Shown here: piece by piece, positions 1 to 9,432 of the stretch
Layout: the number at the start of each line of letters is the position of its first letter
Numbering within the stretch: position 1 is the first letter of the stretch
Assembly: GCF_001507435.1 (NCBI RefSeq)
Contig: NZ_LMWH01000228.1
Coordinates: forward strand, 371,142-435,141
Length of the DNA: 64,000 bases
Reading direction: 5' to 3'
Origin: Streptomyces sp. NRRL F-5122
GTDB lineage: Bacteria; Actinomycetota; Actinomycetes; Streptomycetales; Streptomycetaceae
The notes under the pieces: model-generated
Database searches by the model: none
Seen by the model: the letters and a program-made list of their open reading frames with translations, nothing else
Told to the model about the DNA's origin: nothing
Program-made: the position numbers and the translations under genes

Positions 1-1702
<1,702 letters not shown>

Positions 1703-1842
1703 CCGACAGGGTCCGGATGCCGTTCGCGGCCGTCCGGCAGAAGAGCTCCCTCCGGGCACGTTCCGGGGAAGTCTTCGGCCGGCCGGCCGCGGTCACGTCC
1801 GGACCGATATCCGCTGATCCGACGGACCAGGAGGCCCGCAGC

Positions 1843-1884
1843 ATGAACCCAGCACCCGCTGTCCCCCGGAGGTTCGTCCAGTGA
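1843..1884 (+). CDS. Possible 13-residue upstream ORF of the ABC operon
   Basis: A short frame of 14 codons begins with ATG at 1843, preceded by a strong Shine-Dalgarno sequence (CCAGGAGG, 1827-1834). It ends in a TGA that overlaps the GTG start of the ABC ATPase gene as GTGA. The peptide is proline-rich with two arginines and resembles no known leader family. The arrangement would allow translational coupling into the exporter operon. It may also be a chance ORF, since the downstream gene has its own SD (CGGAGG at 1867-1872). Confidence 0.3.
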   Translation: MNPAPAVPRRFVQ

Positions 1885-2912
1885 CCCGCAGTGGCGCGAG
1901 GCCGGTCGCGCACCACATCGAGGTCCGCGGCCTTTCGCGGACGTTCCGAACCACCGTGCGCCGCCCCGGGTTCGGGGGTGCGCTCCGGTCTCTGGTCAAC
2001 CCCGAGCGAGTGGCCAAGCACGCCGTCTCGGGCATCACCTTCGATGTCGCCCCGGGTGAGCTCCTCGCCCTGCTCGGACCGAACGGCGCCGGGAAGTCGA
2101 CCACCATCAAGATGCTCACCGGGATCCTCACCCCCACCTCCGGCGTGGCGCGGGTCGCGGGCGTGGTGCCGTACGAGGACCGGCAGCGCAACGCCCGCAA
2201 CATCGGCGCGGTGTTCGGCCAGCGCACCCAGCTGTGGTGGGACCTGCCGGTGCGCGAGTCCTTCTCGATCCTGCGCGACATCTACGAGGTGCCGAGAGCC
2301 GAACACGCCACGCGGCTCAAGGAGTTCGACGACCTGCTGGAGCTCTCCTCCTTCTGGGACACCCGCGTTCGCCATCTCTCCCTCGGCCAGCGGGTGCGCT
2401 GCGACCTGGCCGCGGCGCTGCTCCACGACCCACAGGTGGTCTTCCTCGACGAGCCGACGATCGGCATGGACGTGGTGGTCAAGGAACAGGTGCGCGAGTT
2501 CCTGCGGCACCAGGTGGAGGAGCGCGGCCGGACAGTGCTGCTGACGACGCACGACATGACCGAGGTCGAGCGGCTCGCCGAGCGGGTGGTCCTGATCAAT
2601 CACGGACGGCTGGTCCTGGACGGCACCCTGGACGAGATCCGCCGCACGTTCGGCTCGACGTGGCAGGTGCGGGTGACGCCGGCCGATCCGCACACCGAGG
2701 TCGCACCCCTGCCGGGCATCGCGCTGCTGCGGCGAGAGGGGCCCCAGGCCGTCTTCGGCCCCGAGGGTCCCGGGGCCCCGACGGTCCACCAGGCCCTGAA
2801 GCAGATCGTGGAGCGGTACGAACTGACGGATCTCGCGATCGACGAGGCCGACCTGGAGGACGTGATGCGCGCGGCGTACGTCCAGGCCGGGCCCGGGGCG
2901 GACGAGGTCTGA
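1881..2912 (+). CDS. ABC-2 type exporter ATP-binding protein
   Basis: This 343-residue protein is the nucleotide-binding subunit of an ABC-2 exporter. Walker A is GPNGAGKST (residues 66-74), the Q-loop region is VFGQRTQLWWDLP, the signature is LSLGQRVRCDLA, Walker B is VVFLDEPTIGMD and the switch is TTHD. The stretch before Walker A (about 30 residues, FGGALRSLVNPE) is the insertion seen in ATPases that pair with DUF990-type permeases. GTG at 1881 is chosen because CGGAGG lies just upstream. It is followed after one base by the first permease, so the three genes form an operon. The substrate cannot be told from sequence. Confidence 0.9.
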   Translation: MTRSGARPVAHHIEVRGLSRTFRTTVRRPGFGGALRSLVNPERVAKHAVSGITFDVAPGELLALLGPNGAGKSTTIKMLTGILTPTSGVARVAGVVPYEDRQRNARNIGAVFGQRTQLWWDLPVRESFSILRDIYEVPRAEHATRLKEFDDLLELSSFWDTRVRHLSLGQRVRCDLAAALLHDPQVVFLDEPTIGMDVVVKEQVREFLRHQVEERGRTVLLTTHDMTEVERLAERVVLINHGRLVLDGTLDEIRRTFGSTWQVRVTPADPHTEVAPLPGIALLRREGPQAVFGPEGPGAPTVHQALKQIVERYELTDLAIDEADLEDVMRAAYVQAGPGADEV

Positions 2913-2913
2913 G

Positions 2914-3717
2914 ATGGCAGTCCTGCACGCCTGGCGCGCCGCCCGCGTCACCCCGCTCGGCGAACTGCACAGCCCACCCCGTGTCACCGCGGCCCTGCTG
3001 CGGCTGACCGTACAGGTCGTGCTGGTCGCGTCGCTGTGGCGCGGCCTGTACGCGGCGACCGGCACGACCGGCGGACTCGGCCGCGACCAGACGGTCACCT
3101 ACGCGGTGCTTGCCGTGCTCGCCTCCCGGCTGCGCGAACTGGACCAGTACACGGGCCGGGACACCGTCATGCAGCACATGCACTACGGCACGATCGTCTA
3201 CTGGTATCTGCGGCCGCTGCCGCCCCAGCGCTACTACGCCCTGCGTTCACTCGGCGAACGGCTCTACGGTCTGGCCTGGGCGCTGGCCGGGTACGCCGTC
3301 TGCCTCCCGGCCGGTGTGGTGGAGCCGCCCGGATCGGCCGCGGTGGCCGGGGTGTTCGCGCTCAGTCTGCTGCTCGGCCAGTGGGTCCTGCACTACGTCA
3401 TGCTCGTCATCGACCAGTTGTGCTTCTGGACCCTGCGCAACGGCGCCGCGCTGCTGATCCTCGTCTTCGCCCAGAACCTGCTGTCCGGGGTGTACGCGCC
3501 CCTGTGGTTCTTCCCCCACTGGTTCGTCACGATGAGCGGTTTCCTGCCGTTCCAGGCGACGTTGAGCGTCCCGCTGTCCCTGTACGTGGGAAGGATCCCG
3601 CTGTCCGAGGCGGGCGTCCAACTGGCCGTGCAGGCCGCCTGGGTGGTGGCTCTGGCCCTGTTCACCCGGTTGCTGTGGCGGCGGGCCGCCCGGCGCGTGA
3701 TCTCGCAGGGGGGCTGA
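2914..3717 (+). CDS. ABC-2 family permease (PF06182-like), first subunit
   Basis: This 267-residue membrane protein has about six hydrophobic segments and no other domain. It matches ABC-2 permeases of the DUF990/ABC2_membrane_6 type, which occur as two dissimilar subunits with one ATPase. The start ATG follows the ATPase stop by a single base (TGA-G-ATG), which suggests translational coupling. It would form half of the export channel in the cytoplasmic membrane. Substrate unknown. Confidence 0.85.
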   Translation: MAVLHAWRAARVTPLGELHSPPRVTAALLRLTVQVVLVASLWRGLYAATGTTGGLGRDQTVTYAVLAVLASRLRELDQYTGRDTVMQHMHYGTIVYWYLRPLPPQRYYALRSLGERLYGLAWALAGYAVCLPAGVVEPPGSAAVAGVFALSLLLGQWVLHYVMLVIDQLCFWTLRNGAALLILVFAQNLLSGVYAPLWFFPHWFVTMSGFLPFQATLSVPLSLYVGRIPLSEAGVQLAVQAAWVVALALFTRLLWRRAARRVISQGG

Positions 3718-3718
3718 G

Positions 3719-4519
3719 ATGTCGATGAACGCCCTGCGTGTCGTCTGGCGGATCACACGGCTCAACTTCCGTGCCCAGTTGGAGTACCGCGCCGAGTTCC
3801 TGATGATGATCGCGATCGGCGCGGTCTGGCAGGTCTCGGTGATCGTGTTCGCGACGGTGCTGCTGACCCGGTTCAGCGGGATGGGCGGCTGGGACAGCTC
3901 GGACGTGCTCCTCATCCCCGCCACCAGGATGATGGCGCACGGTCTGTTCGTGCTCCTCCTCGGCCGGGTGCACGGCCTCGGCCGGCACATCCAGGAGGGG
4001 AAGATCGACGCGTATCTGCTCCGCCCCCTCCCGGTCCACCGCCAGGTCCAGCTCGACTCCTTCCCCACCAACGCGATCGGTGACCTGGCGGTCGCGGCGG
4101 GCCTGCTGGCGGGCGCCCTCGGCCGCAGCCACCTCGACTGGACGGCGGGCAGGGTCACGTACCTGATCGCCGCGATCCTCGGCGGCATGTTGCTGGAGGC
4201 CGCGCTGTTCACGGCGGTCGCCAGTGCCTCGCTGCGGTTCCCGGCGGCGGACTACTGGGGCAACTGGCTGGAGGAACTGCTCGGCACCTTCGGCAGCTAC
4301 CCGCTGAACGTGCTGCCCAAGGCGGTGGGGGGTCTGCTGACGTACGGGCTTCCGCTGGCGTTCGTCGCGTACTTCCCGGCGGCCGTGCTGACCGGCCACG
4401 GCACCGGCGCCCCTTACTGGCTGGCGGCGGGATCGCCGCTGGTGGGAGTGCTCGCGTACCTGGGGGCGCGGCTGCTGTGGCGGTGGAGCCTTCGCCACTA
4501 CACGGGGGTGAACGGCTGA
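3719..4519 (+). CDS. ABC-2 family permease (PF06182-like), second subunit
   Basis: This 266-residue membrane protein has about six predicted membrane segments. The N-terminal stretch LNFRAQLEYRAEFLMM and the GRVHGLGRHIQEGKIDAYLLRP region are typical of the second permease of this exporter class. The start is again one base after the previous stop. It closes the operon and ends 18 bp from the convergent MFS gene. Together with the two preceding genes it should form a complete exporter. Confidence 0.85.
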   Translation: MSMNALRVVWRITRLNFRAQLEYRAEFLMMIAIGAVWQVSVIVFATVLLTRFSGMGGWDSSDVLLIPATRMMAHGLFVLLLGRVHGLGRHIQEGKIDAYLLRPLPVHRQVQLDSFPTNAIGDLAVAAGLLAGALGRSHLDWTAGRVTYLIAAILGGMLLEAALFTAVASASLRFPAADYWGNWLEELLGTFGSYPLNVLPKAVGGLLTYGLPLAFVAYFPAAVLTGHGTGAPYWLAAGSPLVGVLAYLGARLLWRWSLRHYTGVNG

Positions 4520-4537
4520 CGGCTCCGCGGGCCGGGC

Positions 4538-5770
4538 TCAGGCGGCCTCGGTGGCCCTCTCCGGCCGGCGCGACCGTACCGGTGTGGGAAGGGCCAGTGC
4601 CGCGACGCCCACGCAGCAGGCCCCGGCCACGGCGCCCACCGCCGCCGTGCCGTGGTGCTGGGCCGCCCAGGTGACCACCGCGGCGCCGATCGGCGCCGCC
4701 GAGTAGTGGATCGTCCAGAACGCGGAGGTGACCCGGCCGAGCAGATGCTCGGGGGTCACCTGCTGCCGCAGGGACATGGAGCAGGTCCCCGCGACGCCGA
4801 CACCGCCGAGGAAGACCGCCGTCAGGACGGCGACGGCAGGTACGTCACGGGCCCAGCCGATGCCGGCCAGCGCACAGCCGCAGACGGCGACCGCGCCGAT
4901 CCAGGTGGGGCCGAAACCGAGCCTGCGCCGGATCCGGGCCACCAGCAGCGCCCCGGTGATCGAACCGAGCGCGCCCACCGCCAGCACCGTGCCCACCGCG
5001 CCGTCGCCCTGGCCGAGATCGTGCTTGAGGTGGTAGATGAGCAGATCGTTCAGGCCCAGCTCCAGAAAACTGAAGAGGGCCAGCAGCACGGTCAGCGCCC
5101 GCAGTACGGGGTGACGCCGCAGGAAGGACGCGCCGGCCAGCAGGTCCCGCCACAACCCCTGGGGGCCCGGCGCCTGTTCGGGCGGGACGGCCTGCCCGAA
5201 CCGTACGAAGGCCAGGCAGAGTGCCGACACCCCGAAGCTCGCCGCGTTCACCGCGACGGCCGCCGCAGGTCCCGCCCACGCGGCCACGACGCCCGCGCCC
5301 AGCGGGCCGGCCACGCCCGCCGCCGCAGCGGTGGCGTTCAGCCGGCCGTTGGCGGCGGTGATCGCCTCGGTGTCGACCAGACCGCGCACGACGGTGACAT
5401 AGGCGACCGAGAACACCATGCCGACGGCCTCGCACAGCGGCAGCACCGCGTACAGCAGCCAGACCCTCGGCCCGGCGAGCCACACGAGAGGGACGACCGC
5501 GTACAGCAGCATACGGACCACATCGCAGGCGATCAGCAGCTTTCTGCGGTCCACCCGGTCGACCACCACTCCGGCGAAGACCCCGGCCACCACGGACGCC
5601 GCACCGCCGACCGCCGTCAGCAGGCCCATCCGCGCCACGGACCCGGTCGCCTCCAGCACGAGCAGCGGCAGGGCGATCAGGGCGAAGGAGTCCCCGAGGA
5701 CCGAGAGGGTCTGCGCGGCCCAGAAGATCCGGAAGTCCCGGTCCGCCCTTCGCGGTCGCATCCTGCCCAC
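4538..5770 (-). CDS. MFS transporter
   Basis: This 410-residue protein has 12 hydrophobic segments. The opening FRIFWAAQTLSVLGDSFALIALPLLVLEATGS-type first helix and the loop GVVVDRVDRRKLLIACD between helices 2 and 3 are the MFS signature of the enterobactin exporter-like (MFS_3) branch. The GTG start at 5770 follows a GGGGGA SD; an ATG at 5761 is a possible alternative. It probably acts as a drug or metabolite efflux proton antiporter. It converges on the ABC exporter operon with 18 bp between stops. The substrate is not predictable. Confidence 0.88.
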   Translation of the reverse strand: MGRMRPRRADRDFRIFWAAQTLSVLGDSFALIALPLLVLEATGSVARMGLLTAVGGAASVVAGVFAGVVVDRVDRRKLLIACDVVRMLLYAVVPLVWLAGPRVWLLYAVLPLCEAVGMVFSVAYVTVVRGLVDTEAITAANGRLNATAAAAGVAGPLGAGVVAAWAGPAAAVAVNAASFGVSALCLAFVRFGQAVPPEQAPGPQGLWRDLLAGASFLRRHPVLRALTVLLALFSFLELGLNDLLIYHLKHDLGQGDGAVGTVLAVGALGSITGALLVARIRRRLGFGPTWIGAVAVCGCALAGIGWARDVPAVAVLTAVFLGGVGVAGTCSMSLRQQVTPEHLLGRVTSAFWTIHYSAAPIGAAVVTWAAQHHGTAAVGAVAGACCVGVAALALPTPVRSRRPERATEAA

Positions 5771-5807
5771 CGGCTGTTCCCCCGCATCCCCGTGTCACCG
5801 TGCGGCC

Positions 5808-5858
5808 CGGGACCCCGGGCCGGATGGACGATCAAGACGTACCACGGTCGGGGTCCCG
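5808..5858. terminator. Inverted repeat between ATPase and MFS genes
   Basis: CGGGACCCCG (5808-5817) is exactly complementary to CGGGGTCCCG (5849-5858), with 31 bases between. It lies after the stop of the reverse-strand ATPase gene and before the MFS gene. It could end the ATPase transcript or be an operator for the MFS gene. The long loop makes the terminator reading uncertain. Confidence 0.35.
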
Positions 5859-5920
5859 TGTCTGCGGACTGTTCTCGCCATGATCTGCTTCCTCGCCACG
5901 ACCGCCCGCACCTCCCGGCG

Positions 5921-6379
5921 TCACGCCCGGGTGGCGGGGACGCGGGGCTGCCACACCCGCACCTCGGCCCAGACCACCTTGTACGCGCAGCCCGGCCGGG
6001 GCTCGACGCCCCACCGCTCGGCGACCGCGGAGACGAGCAGCAGCCCGTGTCCCGCTTCCCCGCCTCCCCGCTCCGGCAGCACCGGCAGCCGCTCCGTGCG
6101 CCCGTCGGCCACCTCGACGCGCACGACTCCGTCACGCAGAACCAGCCGCACACGGAAGTCGCGCCCAGGCACCCGTCCATGCCGCACGGCGTTGGCCGCG
6201 AGCTCGGCGACGACCAGTTCCACGTTCTCCCCCGCATCCCCGTCGTACGGGAACCCCCACACATCCATGCGGTGGGCGACCAGTCTGCGGGCGAGCCGGG
6301 CGCCTCGTGGCGTGCAGCTGAAAAGCTGGGTGAACGTACGTACTGTGACCGGCTCCTGGAGCCGCGGTTCGGCGTGCAT
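5921..6379 (-). CDS. Anti-sigma-type ATP-binding protein (HATPase_c_2)
   Basis: This 152-residue protein has a GHKL-type ATPase fold like RsbW/SpoIIAB. The N-box is VVAELAANAVRHG, the ATP-lid glycines are in GHGLLLVSAVAERWGV, and the C-terminus contains YKVVWAEV. Streptomyces carry many such proteins beside XRE/DUF397 pairs, and the next gene here is a divergent XRE-DUF397 pair. It may act as a serine kinase or sequester a regulator. An SD-like GGGGAG lies upstream of the ATG. Confidence 0.85.
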   Translation of the reverse strand: MHAEPRLQEPVTVRTFTQLFSCTPRGARLARRLVAHRMDVWGFPYDGDAGENVELVVAELAANAVRHGRVPGRDFRVRLVLRDGVVRVEVADGRTERLPVLPERGGGEAGHGLLLVSAVAERWGVEPRPGCAYKVVWAEVRVWQPRVPATRA

Positions 6380-6416
6380 GGCTCAACGCTCCCCGAGGTC
6401 AGGGGCGTCTAACCAG

Positions 6417-6447
6417 GTACGGCACTCGTACGGGACGCACCGTACGG
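6417..6447. promoter_or_regulatory. Three GTACGG boxes in a divergent promoter region
   Basis: GTACGG occurs at 6417-6422, 6428-6433 and 6442-6447 between the divergent ATPase and XRE genes. The last copy is part of the palindrome CCGTACGG. Repeats in such a position are candidate binding sites for the adjacent XRE regulator. No protein-DNA evidence is available from sequence alone. Confidence 0.35.
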
Positions 6448-6533
6448 GTTCAGGACGTGGACAGTGTGGGTAACGGTGCGTGACCATGGGGGACTTGGCG
6501 GGGTTGGCACCAGGGCACTCGGGGGTTCCCGGC

Positions 6534-7370
6534 ATGACCGACAGGACCATCGGCACCACGAACGAGCCGGAGCCGTCCGACAGTCTGAAAGGCTTCGGGG
6601 AGGTCCACAAGGCCTTCCGCAAACGTGCGGGACTCACCCAGGAGGAGTACGCGCCGCTGGTGCGGTACCAGCCGTCGACCGTCGCGTCGATCGAGCAGGG
6701 GCGGCGCTTCCCGCCCCGCGTGTTCGTCGAACGGGCCGAACACGTCCTGGACGCGTTCGGTGCGCTCAAGGGGGCGTACAAGCACGTGGGGCGGGAGAGG
6801 GGACTGGCGTCCTGGTTCCGGCAGTGGGCGGAACTGGAGGAACAGGCCATCGGCCTCTACACGTTCGAGAACCGGTTGGTGCCGGGGTTGTTGCAGACGG
6901 AGGCGTATGCGCGCACCCTTTTCGACGAGCAGGTACCGGTGCTCAGCAATGTGCAGATCGAGGCTCAACTCGCCGCCCGCGAGGCACGTCAGTGTCTGCT
7001 CGCCGAACGTCCGAACACCGCGTTCAGTTTCATCGTCGAGGAATACGTCGTCCGACGGGAGACCGGCGGGAGGGCGGCAACGCGTGAACTGCTCGATCAT
7101 CTCCTGGAATTGACGAAATCCCGCAATGTGGAACTGCAGTTGCTGCCCATGACGCTCGGCGCCCATGCCGGGCTGGCCGGTCCCATCCAGTTGCTGGAGA
7201 CCCCGGAGAACGAATGGTTCGGCTACTGCGAAGGACAACGGAGCGGCCAGTTCCTCACGGACCCGAAATCGATCAGTGTCCTCCACATGCGCTATGCGAA
7301 ACTGCGCTCACAGGCCCTTTCCCCAGGCGACTCTCGGAGTCTGCTGGAACGGATGCGAGGAGCGCTATGA
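6534..7370 (+). CDS. XRE-family regulator with DUF5753 domain
   Basis: This is a 278-residue protein. An N-terminal helix-turn-helix (residues about 20-75, FRKRAGLTQEEYAPLVRYQPSTVASIEQG) is followed by a DUF5753 domain marked by WAELEEQAIGLYTFEN, VPGLLQTEAYAR and FIVEEYVVRR. It is a DNA-binding regulator of the type linked to Streptomyces development and antibiotic control. ATG 6534 is preferred; in-frame GTG 6480 and ATG 6486 are possible, and the latter lies where a leaderless start would be. Its last bases overlap the DUF397 gene (ATGA), so both are co-translated. Confidence 0.9.
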   Translation: MTDRTIGTTNEPEPSDSLKGFGEVHKAFRKRAGLTQEEYAPLVRYQPSTVASIEQGRRFPPRVFVERAEHVLDAFGALKGAYKHVGRERGLASWFRQWAELEEQAIGLYTFENRLVPGLLQTEAYARTLFDEQVPVLSNVQIEAQLAAREARQCLLAERPNTAFSFIVEEYVVRRETGGRAATRELLDHLLELTKSRNVELQLLPMTLGAHAGLAGPIQLLETPENEWFGYCEGQRSGQFLTDPKSISVLHMRYAKLRSQALSPGDSRSLLERMRGAL

Positions 7371-7582
7371 GCACCACCGAGCCGGCGTGGTTCAAGAGCA
7401 GCTACAGCAGCAGCGGTGACGGCGACTGCGTCGAGGTGTCCCTCTGCCCCACCACCGTCCGCGTCCGTGACTCCAAGAACACCCGCGGCCCCCGGCTCAC
7501 CCTCTCCGCCGCCGCCTGGTCGGAGTTCCTCGGGTTCGCCGCGCGGGGCCGCACCGCCGCCGACGTGCGCTACGTGTACTAG
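7367..7582 (+). CDS. DUF397 domain protein
   Basis: This 71-residue protein has the DUF397 pattern WFKSSYSSSGDGDCVEV, VRVRDSKNTRGP and a C-terminal aromatic-rich segment (AWSEFLGFA). The start codon overlaps the XRE stop as ATGA, so translation is coupled. DUF397 proteins are small partners or effectors of the neighbouring XRE regulators in actinomycetes, in an arrangement often compared with toxin-antitoxin modules. The molecular role is not established. Confidence 0.9.
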   Translation: MSTTEPAWFKSSYSSSGDGDCVEVSLCPTTVRVRDSKNTRGPRLTLSAAAWSEFLGFAARGRTAADVRYVY

Positions 7583-7623
7583 CCTCTTTCCGAGGAGCTC
7601 CAGGTTCACGGGGAGGGTGGTCC

Positions 7624-8211
7624 ATGGCCCGTGCCGGTCTGAGCGCGGAGCGTCTGGTCTCGGCGGCAGCCGAACTGGCGGACGAGGTCGGCTACGACAA
7701 CGTCACCATGTCCGCGCTGGCGCGGCGTTTCGGGGTCAAGGACGCGAGCCTGTACTCGCACATCAGGAACATGCAGGATCTGCGCACCAGGCTCGCCCTG
7801 TTCGCCGGTGGAGAGATGATCGACCACATCGCCGTCGCGGTCGCGGGGAGAGCGGGCAGGGACGCGCTGACGGCCTTCGCCGACGCCTACCGCGCCTATG
7901 CGCGCCGGCACCCCGGCCGGTACGCGGCCACGCAGATCCGTATCGACCGGTCGCTGGTCCCTGACTCCCCCGCCATGCTCCGCACCGCCGAAATCACCTA
8001 CGGCATGCTGCGCGCCTACGGACTCGACGAGCCCGACCTCACCGACGCCGTACGCCTGTTGCGCAGCACGTTCCACGGCTTCTGCATGCTCGAGGCCGCC
8101 GGCGGCTTCGGCGCGCCCCGCGATGTGGAGGTGTCCTGGGCCAAGGCCGTAGACGCCCTGCACAGGGCGCTGGAGCACTGGCCCCGCGAGAAGGAACGGC
8201 AGGACGGCTGA
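7624..8211 (+). CDS. TetR/AcrR-family transcriptional regulator
   Basis: This 195-residue protein has an N-terminal TetR HTH (about residues 7-52: LVSAAAELADEVGYDNVTMS, LARRFGVKDASLYSHI) and a C-terminal WHG/TetR_C_33-like ligand domain (YRAYARRHPGRYAAT, STFHGFCMLEAAGGF). GGGGAGGG precedes the ATG at good distance. No divergent target gene is adjacent; the next gene converges 30 bp away. The regulator's effector and targets are unknown. Confidence 0.9.
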   Translation: MARAGLSAERLVSAAAELADEVGYDNVTMSALARRFGVKDASLYSHIRNMQDLRTRLALFAGGEMIDHIAVAVAGRAGRDALTAFADAYRAYARRHPGRYAATQIRIDRSLVPDSPAMLRTAEITYGMLRAYGLDEPDLTDAVRLLRSTFHGFCMLEAAGGFGAPRDVEVSWAKAVDALHRALEHWPREKERQDG

Positions 8212-8241
8212 CCCGTGCCGCGACGACGGGCCGTCGCTCCT

Positions 8242-9051
8242 TCAGGCCCCCGCGTCCGGGCGTGCACGGACCAGGGCCTGCACGTCGTCGTACGACGGAG
8301 CGAACCCGCCGGGCAGGTGCCCCGAGCGGACGGCCTCGGCGGCCGTCAGTGCCGCGCCGAGGGCCCGGCGGTAGAGCAGGGAGCCCAGGCTGACGCGGCT
8401 CACGCCCAGTCCGGCCAGCCGCTCGAGGCTCGGTCCGGCGGGCGAGTACAGGATGTTGAGCGGGACGTCCAAGCGGCGGACGAGGCCGGCGATGCGCTCC
8501 GGATCGGTGAGGCCCGGCACGAACACGCCGTCCGCACCCGCCTGTCGGTACGCGTCGAGGCGGCGCAGGGTGTCCCCGGGGTCCCCGTCGCCCAGCCAGT
8601 AGGTGTCCGTGCGGGCGTTCACGAAGAGGTCCGGCACGGCGGACTTGACGGCGGCGATCTTCGCGCGGTGCAGTTCGACGGGGCCGAGTCCGTCCTCCAG
8701 GTTCACGCCGACCGCTCCGGCCGCGCGCAACGCATGGGCCAGCTGCGCCACCTGCTGCGGATCGTCGCTGAAGCCCGCCTCCGCGTCGACGGAGAGGAGA
8801 TAGCGTCCGCCGCCCAGGCGACGGGCGAGGTCCAGGGTCGCCTCGCGGGTCGCCGCGGACCCGTCGGGAAACCCGGCGGCAGCGGCCACCCCGAGGCTCG
8901 TGGTGCCGATCGCCCCGAACCCCGCCGCGGCGAGGGCCGCCGCACTGGCGTGGTCCCAGGCGTTGGACAGCAGCAGGGGCTCTCCCGCGCGGTGCAGATC
9001 CGCGAAGTCGGTGACGGCCTCGGCAGGCCCTTGCGGTGCGGAGTGGGTCAT
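8242..9051 (-). CDS. Isocitrate lyase/PEP mutase superfamily protein
   Basis: This 269-residue protein has a PEP-mutase/isocitrate lyase barrel: LLLSNAWDHASAAALAAAGF at the N-terminus, the metal-site motif SVDAEAGFSDDP and GVNLEDGLG. The lyase loop typical of isocitrate lyase is absent. Members act on 2-oxo acids (for example oxaloacetate or methylisocitrate-like C-C or C-P chemistry), but the substrate is not predictable here. The ATG at 9051 aligns with the family N-terminus; longer frames upstream lack family similarity. Confidence 0.87.
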   Translation of the reverse strand: MTHSAPQGPAEAVTDFADLHRAGEPLLLSNAWDHASAAALAAAGFGAIGTTSLGVAAAAGFPDGSAATREATLDLARRLGGGRYLLSVDAEAGFSDDPQQVAQLAHALRAAGAVGVNLEDGLGPVELHRAKIAAVKSAVPDLFVNARTDTYWLGDGDPGDTLRRLDAYRQAGADGVFVPGLTDPERIAGLVRRLDVPLNILYSPAGPSLERLAGLGVSRVSLGSLLYRRALGAALTAAEAVRSGHLPGGFAPSYDDVQALVRARPDAGA

Positions 9052-9224
9052 ACGGCAGAACGTAACGGGTCGCCGCTTCGGTGCCCGCCGAAGTGTCACG
9101 GCGGCCGCCGCGGGCGGCGTGGGCCTGGGGCGCCCCGGTTCCGGTCGGGACGCCCCAGGGACTTTGGGCGGAGGCCGCAGTCCGCACGGTGAGGGCCGCC
9201 CTGACGTGAAAGACCCTCCGGTAT

Positions 9225-9330
9225 CAGATCTTGCGGCACCAGCGCGTCGCGCACCAGACCCATGTACACCGTCGCGCCGTTGACGGGGGTACGCGTGGTG
9301 TCCCACTTCCCGTCACGCAGGCGCGTCGCG
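9225..9330 (-). pseudogene. Possible gene remnant in intergenic 9052-9432
   Basis: In this 381-bp gap the reverse strand reads about 35 residues that look protein-coding (KWDTTRTPVNGATVYMG followed by LVRDALVPQD), with GC-rich third positions. There is no convincing start, and a stop lies upstream in frame at 9420-9422. The protein-like quality fades on both sides. I cannot name the family. It may be the relic of a deleted gene or a chance frame. Confidence 0.25.
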
Positions 9331-9420
9331 GCCTTCGGGCCGACCGGCCGGGGACGTCCGGCCGGGCAGGGCCGGGTCGGGTGGCCGTGCGACGGTGGGC
9401 GCCGGCCTCGGCCCTTCGGC

Positions 9421-9426
9421 TAGCGT
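9421..9426 (+). promoter_or_regulatory. -10 box (TAGCGT) of leaderless mmuM
   Basis: TAGCGT ends six bases before the ATG at 9433, the spacing that puts transcription start at or next to the start codon. No SD is present upstream. The same hexamer and spacing recur at two other genes in the window. Confidence 0.55.
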
Positions 9427-9432
9427 CGGCAC

